The notes beneath the pieces were generated by a model, which did no database searches, was not told the DNA's origin, and was given only the letters and a program-made list of their open reading frames with translations. Shown here piece by piece: positions 8,001 through 10,423 of a stretch of DNA of 10,423 nucleotides. Position 1 is the first letter of the stretch; every line of letters begins with the position of its first letter. Position numbers and translations under genes: made by a program. The DNA comes from Triparma columacea (lineage: Eukaryota; Sar; Bolidophyceae; Parmales; Triparmaceae): contig BRYA01000323.1 in NCBI GenBank assembly GCA_030267965.1, positions 47,648 through 58,070 on the forward strand. The letters run 5' to 3'.

Positions 8001-9595
8001 ATGCCTTCATATTAAATTTCTCTGCTCTACAGGAGCTTGATGAGGAGTATGAGTGGTTTAGACCTATGCTTGAGACAATTAGCTACAGGCTATTGGAGGA
8101 AGTTCCTTGGGGGTTGAAGGCAAGAGTGACTGTTGGGGCCATAACCAGTATAGCTGATTTGCTGACTGATGTGTATGTGACATACATGTTTTGGGATGAT
8201 AAGAAGGATGGGTACTTTAGGGCATCTTTGGCAAGTTTGGCAGTGTCAGTTGGCATTCAGATGTTTACTGTTTGGGGACAAAATAGAAAGTTGGGGATGA
8301 AGAGGGTGATTAGGGAATGGTTTCCAATTTTGACTGGCTTTAAGCCTGCTGTTGATGCCTACAGAGTTGCAACGGGAGAAAAACAAGAGGCTGGACAATC
8401 AATGGATGCTCTGACAGCGATGACTTACATGAAAGGGATAGAGATGTTTGCCGAGGCCATACCTGGAGTGATTATCCAACTTATGGCTATTGCAACAAGT
8501 GATAGAGAGGTTGCGGATGCAGCTTGGGTCTCACTTATTGTTTCAGCATTGACGACAGGCTTCGCATCTGCAACTATCAGTTATGACTGGGACACTGACC
8601 CAGTGAAGAGAGAACAAGTGCCTGACTTCTATGGGTATGTGCCTGCAAATCCCACCAAGAGATCTATCATATTTGTTGCAATGATGTTCTTCAGTGCAGG
8701 TATGCTTGTGATAAGGTGCATGACAATAGTTGTGTTAGGGCTACTTGGTGGTGGATGGGTCTCTCTCTATGTTGGTGCTGACCTTGGTCTATACTTGTTG
8801 GTGAAGGTCTTGAGAGAAGATTTTTGGTATTGGCTTCCTCTTGGTGGCAATGCAGAAATAGTGAATAGTATTGTCTGCAGAGTGTTGGTGAAAGTGGTGA
8901 CAGACTTTACATCAATTGTACACTTTAGGCATCCTAATGAGGTTGGAGGGATGTATTGGATGTTTGGATTTGTGTTGACGATGGGAAGTCTTCCAGTAGC
9001 TATAGTTCTAGCTGAAATGAAAGATGTTACAGTGAATGGGCTCAAATTGGCATGGAGAGTAGTTGGAATATTTATACCATGTACAGTTGTGTTGTTTGCT
9101 GTTTTCTTCTTTACCATTGATAAAGAATTCTGGGGCACCTTTTACAGCTTGCAAAGGGGTAAGGACTTAACAATAAAAAAATACCACGCTCATCAAGACG
9201 AAAGAAAGAAGGCTGATACTGTCTTCAATACATCAAGGCATCACTTGAAGTCAATTGAAGAGGAAGTGAAAGCTTGGATAGAGGCAAATTGGGAGAGATG
9301 GGAGGAGGAAAAGCCAAAATGGTTTGATGAAGCTATGAGAGCTAGAGTTCCAATTGAATACATTCCAGGAGCAGGCGATGCTAGAAGAAGAGAGAGTGTT
9401 AGGAGAGCAAGTGTTGATGCTGAAGCTGAGGGTGGTATAGCAAATGCTTTGAAAGCAAGCATTAGGAGAGCAAGTGTTGGAGGCACTGATGGTGGAGATA
9501 TCATAGGGGTGGGAGGTGGGAAGGTTAAAGTAAGGAGTGTCATGCCGAAAAAAGACGAGGATGGGGAGTGGCTAATAGGGCAGCACCATTTTTAG
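5078..9595 (+). CDS. Main part of the large protein: end of START 2, START-like 3, and two tandem XKR-like membrane modules
   Basis: The ATG at 5078 is only the first Met in this frame; coding continues upstream to the frame change near 4977. Residues 1-93 finish the second START domain. Residues 119-252 look like a shortened third one (GKTSISVRASHKEVAAFFWDF). A module then occurs twice, at about 261-850 and 878-1466: helical leader (LGEQL, RPMLEEI), membrane core from 396 and 1013, then a cytosolic-looking tail with KPKWFDE, ARVP and three RRxS sites. Each core has 8-9 hydrophobic segments, with DLVTDVYVTYMFW, YFKASLASLMVSIGIQ and EAIPGVIIQLMAI resembling the XKR scramblase pattern (DLxTD...Y, ...VQ, E..PQ...Q). 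It is intronless and ends MPKKDEDGEWLIGQHHF. Membrane topology is clear; the XKR kinship and lipid scrambling are inference. A related algal-specific family is the alternative. Confidence 0.85.
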   Translation: MTWFKQEDGKVIIDVADTDELQVDFPVKAGNILVKIHTVWVFEPLDPIGGVPQTSATFITKVDLGGVFFSSIVNKLAPRFLAQVSDLRKKFDKRKEIETFKRQQIIAKFEEIAIEGAPGIESHFDEIEGAQEMRLTGLTGQTLIKAEKGMGWGKTSISVRASHKEVAAFFWDFKRGVDSQLKLYRVNNKMLVITVEHEGHLTALRFSEAGQMKTDVELMTRQRGLEKAASKKSVTEHLGIAIDAAYYFDNLLKSTEAEEQDGRRFGEQLMERVNRRNVGESKVEVVREYIAANRTLREITEQHGFMRTMLYAVVMNKLKRRATNEGEDNSEEEARGWEIGSAMTAVMLTTLTAAHAVDEWAHQFTEVQEVMNEQVWLRPMLEEIVMKLFVKSKLGLKARVTVGAATSMLDLVTDVYVTYMFWDDKNYEYFKASLASLMVSIGIQMFTVWGQNRKLGMLRVVREWFPILIGFKPAVDAYKVATGEKQEAGQAFDTLTEMTYMKGIEMFAEAIPGVIIQLMAIATSTEDVADAAWVSLSVSALTTGFSSATISYDWDTDPVKREQVPDFYGYVPANPTKRSIIFVTMMFFSACMLVIRCMTIVVLGLLGGRWVSLYVGADLGLYLFVKVLREDFWYWMPLGGNAEIVNSIVCRVLVKVVGDFTSIVQFRHPNEVGAMYWMFGFVLTMGSLPIAILVAERGDVADAGLKLAWRVVGIFIPCAVVLFAVFFFNIEKKYWGTFYSLQRGKDLTVKNFKEGTDDVKAKYTFKYSKHHWKANEEEVKAWVEANWDRWVEEKPKWFDEVMRARVPVEYIPGAGDARRRESVRRASVDAEAEGGLAGTLRASIRRASVGLDNGGALVPSHAVNDTTQDYTDLDPKQKGQLLGEQLLVALSFRKKGMTKEEAVRSFVGSNYVLRQASEKYVFVTPMLGAIFKNKLCKLRKVDGKAAELGEKEGREIGESLARSLAINTQPVAAVDAFILNFSALQELDEEYEWFRPMLETISYRLLEEVPWGLKARVTVGAITSIADLLTDVYVTYMFWDDKKDGYFRASLASLAVSVGIQMFTVWGQNRKLGMKRVIREWFPILTGFKPAVDAYRVATGEKQEAGQSMDALTAMTYMKGIEMFAEAIPGVIIQLMAIATSDREVADAAWVSLIVSALTTGFASATISYDWDTDPVKREQVPDFYGYVPANPTKRSIIFVAMMFFSAGMLVIRCMTIVVLGLLGGGWVSLYVGADLGLYLLVKVLREDFWYWLPLGGNAEIVNSIVCRVLVKVVTDFTSIVHFRHPNEVGGMYWMFGFVLTMGSLPVAIVLAEMKDVTVNGLKLAWRVVGIFIPCTVVLFAVFFFTIDKEFWGTFYSLQRGKDLTIKKYHAHQDERKKADTVFNTSRHHLKSIEEEVKAWIEANWERWEEEKPKWFDEAMRARVPIEYIPGAGDARRRESVRRASVDAEAEGGIANALKASIRRASVGGTDGGDIIGVGGGKVKVRSVMPKKDEDGEWLIGQHHF
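5860..7626 (+). repeat. Internal coding duplication, copy 1 (leader + membrane core + tail)
   Basis: It matches 7711-9480 in direct orientation, offset 1851 bp at the leader and core and 1854 bp at the tail (one codon net gain). The membrane core is nearly identical in protein, and long runs are identical in DNA. The leader (about 5870-6230) is far more diverged. Confidence 0.93.
7711..9480 (+). repeat. Internal coding duplication, copy 2
   Basis: It is the second copy of the module at 5860-7626, in frame and collinear. Identical DNA includes 8565-8658 against 6714-6807 (94 nt, silent sites included), which points to recent duplication or gene conversion in the core. Confidence 0.93.
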
Positions 9596-9637
9596 GAGAA
9601 ATAGATTTAATTTAGTATTGTTGTGATTATTGTAGAG

Positions 9638-9860
9638 GTGTAGTAGATGTATTGTAAAATTGTGTGTGGTTTGTGAGTATTGAGAAAGTGTAGTAGATGT
9701 ATTGTGGGAATGTTTTTGTGGTTTGTGAGTATTGTGAGGTATAGTAGATGCATTGTTGAATTGTTTTAGTGAATTGTGAGTATTGAGAAAGTGTAGTAGA
9801 AGTGTATGGAGTTTTGAAGCGTTTTGGCAGTGTTATAGGGGTTTGTGAGTGAGATGGAAG
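9638..9860 (+). repeat. Degenerate 51-bp tandem repeat in the 3' flank
   Basis: TAGTAGATG-like motifs occur at 9641, 9691, 9742 and 9794 (spacings 50, 51, 52), each pair separated by a GTTTGTGAGTATTG-like motif (GAATTGTGAGTATTG in the third). The region begins about 45 bp after the stop codon and is probably transcribed as 3' UTR. No AATAAA is present nearby. Confidence 0.8.
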
Positions 9861-9864
9861 TGTA

Positions 9865-9890
9865 GTAAAGTAAAGTAAAGTAAAGTAAAG
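9865..9890 (+). repeat. (GTAAA)5 microsatellite
   Basis: Five perfect GTAAA units plus a final G directly follow the 51-bp repeat region. It marks the change to the GC-rich island that begins near 9891. Confidence 0.95.
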
Positions 9891-9914
9891 GTCTCTAGTT
9901 TACGCTCTAGGCAT

Positions 9915-10106
9915 CTAGCCCTTCGAGATCAAGTTCCCGAAGCGCCAGTCAACCTTGCCCTGGGTGTGCCTGTCGGTCCCAAGTTCACCCCAGACCTCAG
10001 CCCTTCTCTGGCTTTCTATCCCCGCTTCGATTATCTGCCGCACCCGTGCCCTTCTCAAACCGTCCCCTTTGCCTAGCCCCTTGCAAACGTGCGCGTCGAA
10101 CTGCAT
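9915..10106 (-). CDS. Small minus-strand frame in a GC-rich island, uncertain
   Basis: A 63-codon frame begins with ATG (reading from 10106) and ends just after FGNLISKG. It is rich in Arg, Gly and Lys (LRRARVRQIIEAGIESQRR, then AEVWGELGTDRH). The frame stays open upstream past 10140, so this could also be a 3' exon of a minus-strand gene or a mobile-element remnant. The surrounding 250 bp (9891-10140) is clearly more GC-rich than its flanks, which is the main reason to suspect a functional or inserted element. The plus strand carries a similar-sized frame (9955-10143) that looks less protein-like. I recognise no family, and it does not look like a tRNA or 5S RNA. Confidence 0.25.
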   Translation of the reverse strand: MQFDAHVCKGLGKGDGLRRARVRQIIEAGIESQRRAEVWGELGTDRHTQGKVDWRFGNLISKG

Positions 10107-10144
10107 CCGAATCTGCCGAGCTCTGTATTTCGGGTTAGGGTAAT

Positions 10145-10365
10145 TGATGTATATTGATTTGGAGATGGTGTTGGTTGGGGGTTTTGGGTGATTTAGTGGG
10201 GTTTGGGGATTTTGGGGAATTGGAGGATTTTGGGGATTTGGAGGATTTGGGGAATTGGAGGATTTGGGGGGATTTGGGGTTTTGGAGGATATGGGTGGTT
10301 TGGAGGATTTGGGGGATTTTGGCGATTTTGGTAGTTTTGGAGATTTTGGAGGATTTAATATGGAT
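10145..10365 (+). repeat. G/T-rich low-complexity tract
   Basis: It consists of irregular iterations of GGATTTTGG, GGATTTGGGG and GGAATTGGAGG with almost no C on this strand. It is not the TTTAGGG or TTAGGG telomere repeat, although a lone GGGTTAGGG occurs near 10133. The strong strand asymmetry and G runs could allow G-quadruplex structures. I see no gene in it. Confidence 0.75.
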
Positions 10366-10395
10366 GGGGGTAACCCATAAAACTGGGTTACCCCC
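10366..10395. repeat. Perfect 12-bp inverted repeat with 6-nt loop
   Basis: GGGGGTAACCCA at 10366-10377 and TGGGTTACCCCC at 10384-10395 are exact reverse complements around the loop TAAAAC. It could be a transcript hairpin, or the end of a small inverted-repeat mobile element whose remainder lies outside the window. Confidence 0.85.
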
Positions 10396-10423
10396 CCCTG
10401 GAGGTGTAATAGGAGGGGGGTCA

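Noticed and set aside
10125..10365. Telomere
   Set aside because: Only one GGGTTAGGG occurs; the rest is irregular GGATTTTGG-type sequence, not a regular telomere repeat.

Overview
This window looks like nuclear DNA of a marine unicellular stramenopile alga. My best guess is a Parmales/Bolidophyceae (Triparma-like) genome or a relative. That rests on the style of the big protein (lipid-binding START domains fused to a repeated multi-pass membrane domain) and on spliceosomal signals (GTGAGT donors, TGACTAAC branch sites). There is no sign of bacterial operons, and the genus is an impression, not a proof.

Layout. Positions 2-529 hold the 3' end of an unrecognised gene that runs off the left edge; an AATAAA overlaps its stop. 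Positions 530-935 hold no gene I can support. From about 1151 to 3514 lies an array of five tandem units of roughly 460-560 bp. Each unit carries an exact 33-nt exon-like block with a branch site and CAG in front and GTGAGT behind. The four introns that join these blocks each contain a 24-bp GC-rich minisatellite (10, 6, 7 and 7 units). A short reading frame at 936-1110 ends in a donor whose phase matches the mini-exons. Acceptors at 3514 and 3607 both lead in frame into the big downstream gene. I therefore propose, tentatively, that 936-3514 is the spliced 5' end of that gene. The conservative alternative is that the gene starts at the ATG at 3622.

Positions 3622-9595 are essentially one gene of about 1990 codons, cut in two by a one-base frame change between 4937 and 4980. 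Its order is: acidic N-terminus; two tandem 247-residue modules (helical leader plus START domain); a shortened third START-like domain; then two tandem copies, 617-618 residues apart, of a module made of a helical leader, 8-9 membrane segments resembling the XK-related (XKR) scramblase family, and a basic tail with three RRxS sites. A plausible reading is a membrane protein that binds or moves lipid, regulated by an AGC-type kinase. That function is inference.

Positions 9596-10423 hold a degenerate 51-bp repeat in the 3' flank, a (GTAAA)5 microsatellite, a GC-rich island with a small minus-strand frame, a G/T-rich low-complexity tract, and a perfect 12-bp inverted repeat near the right edge.
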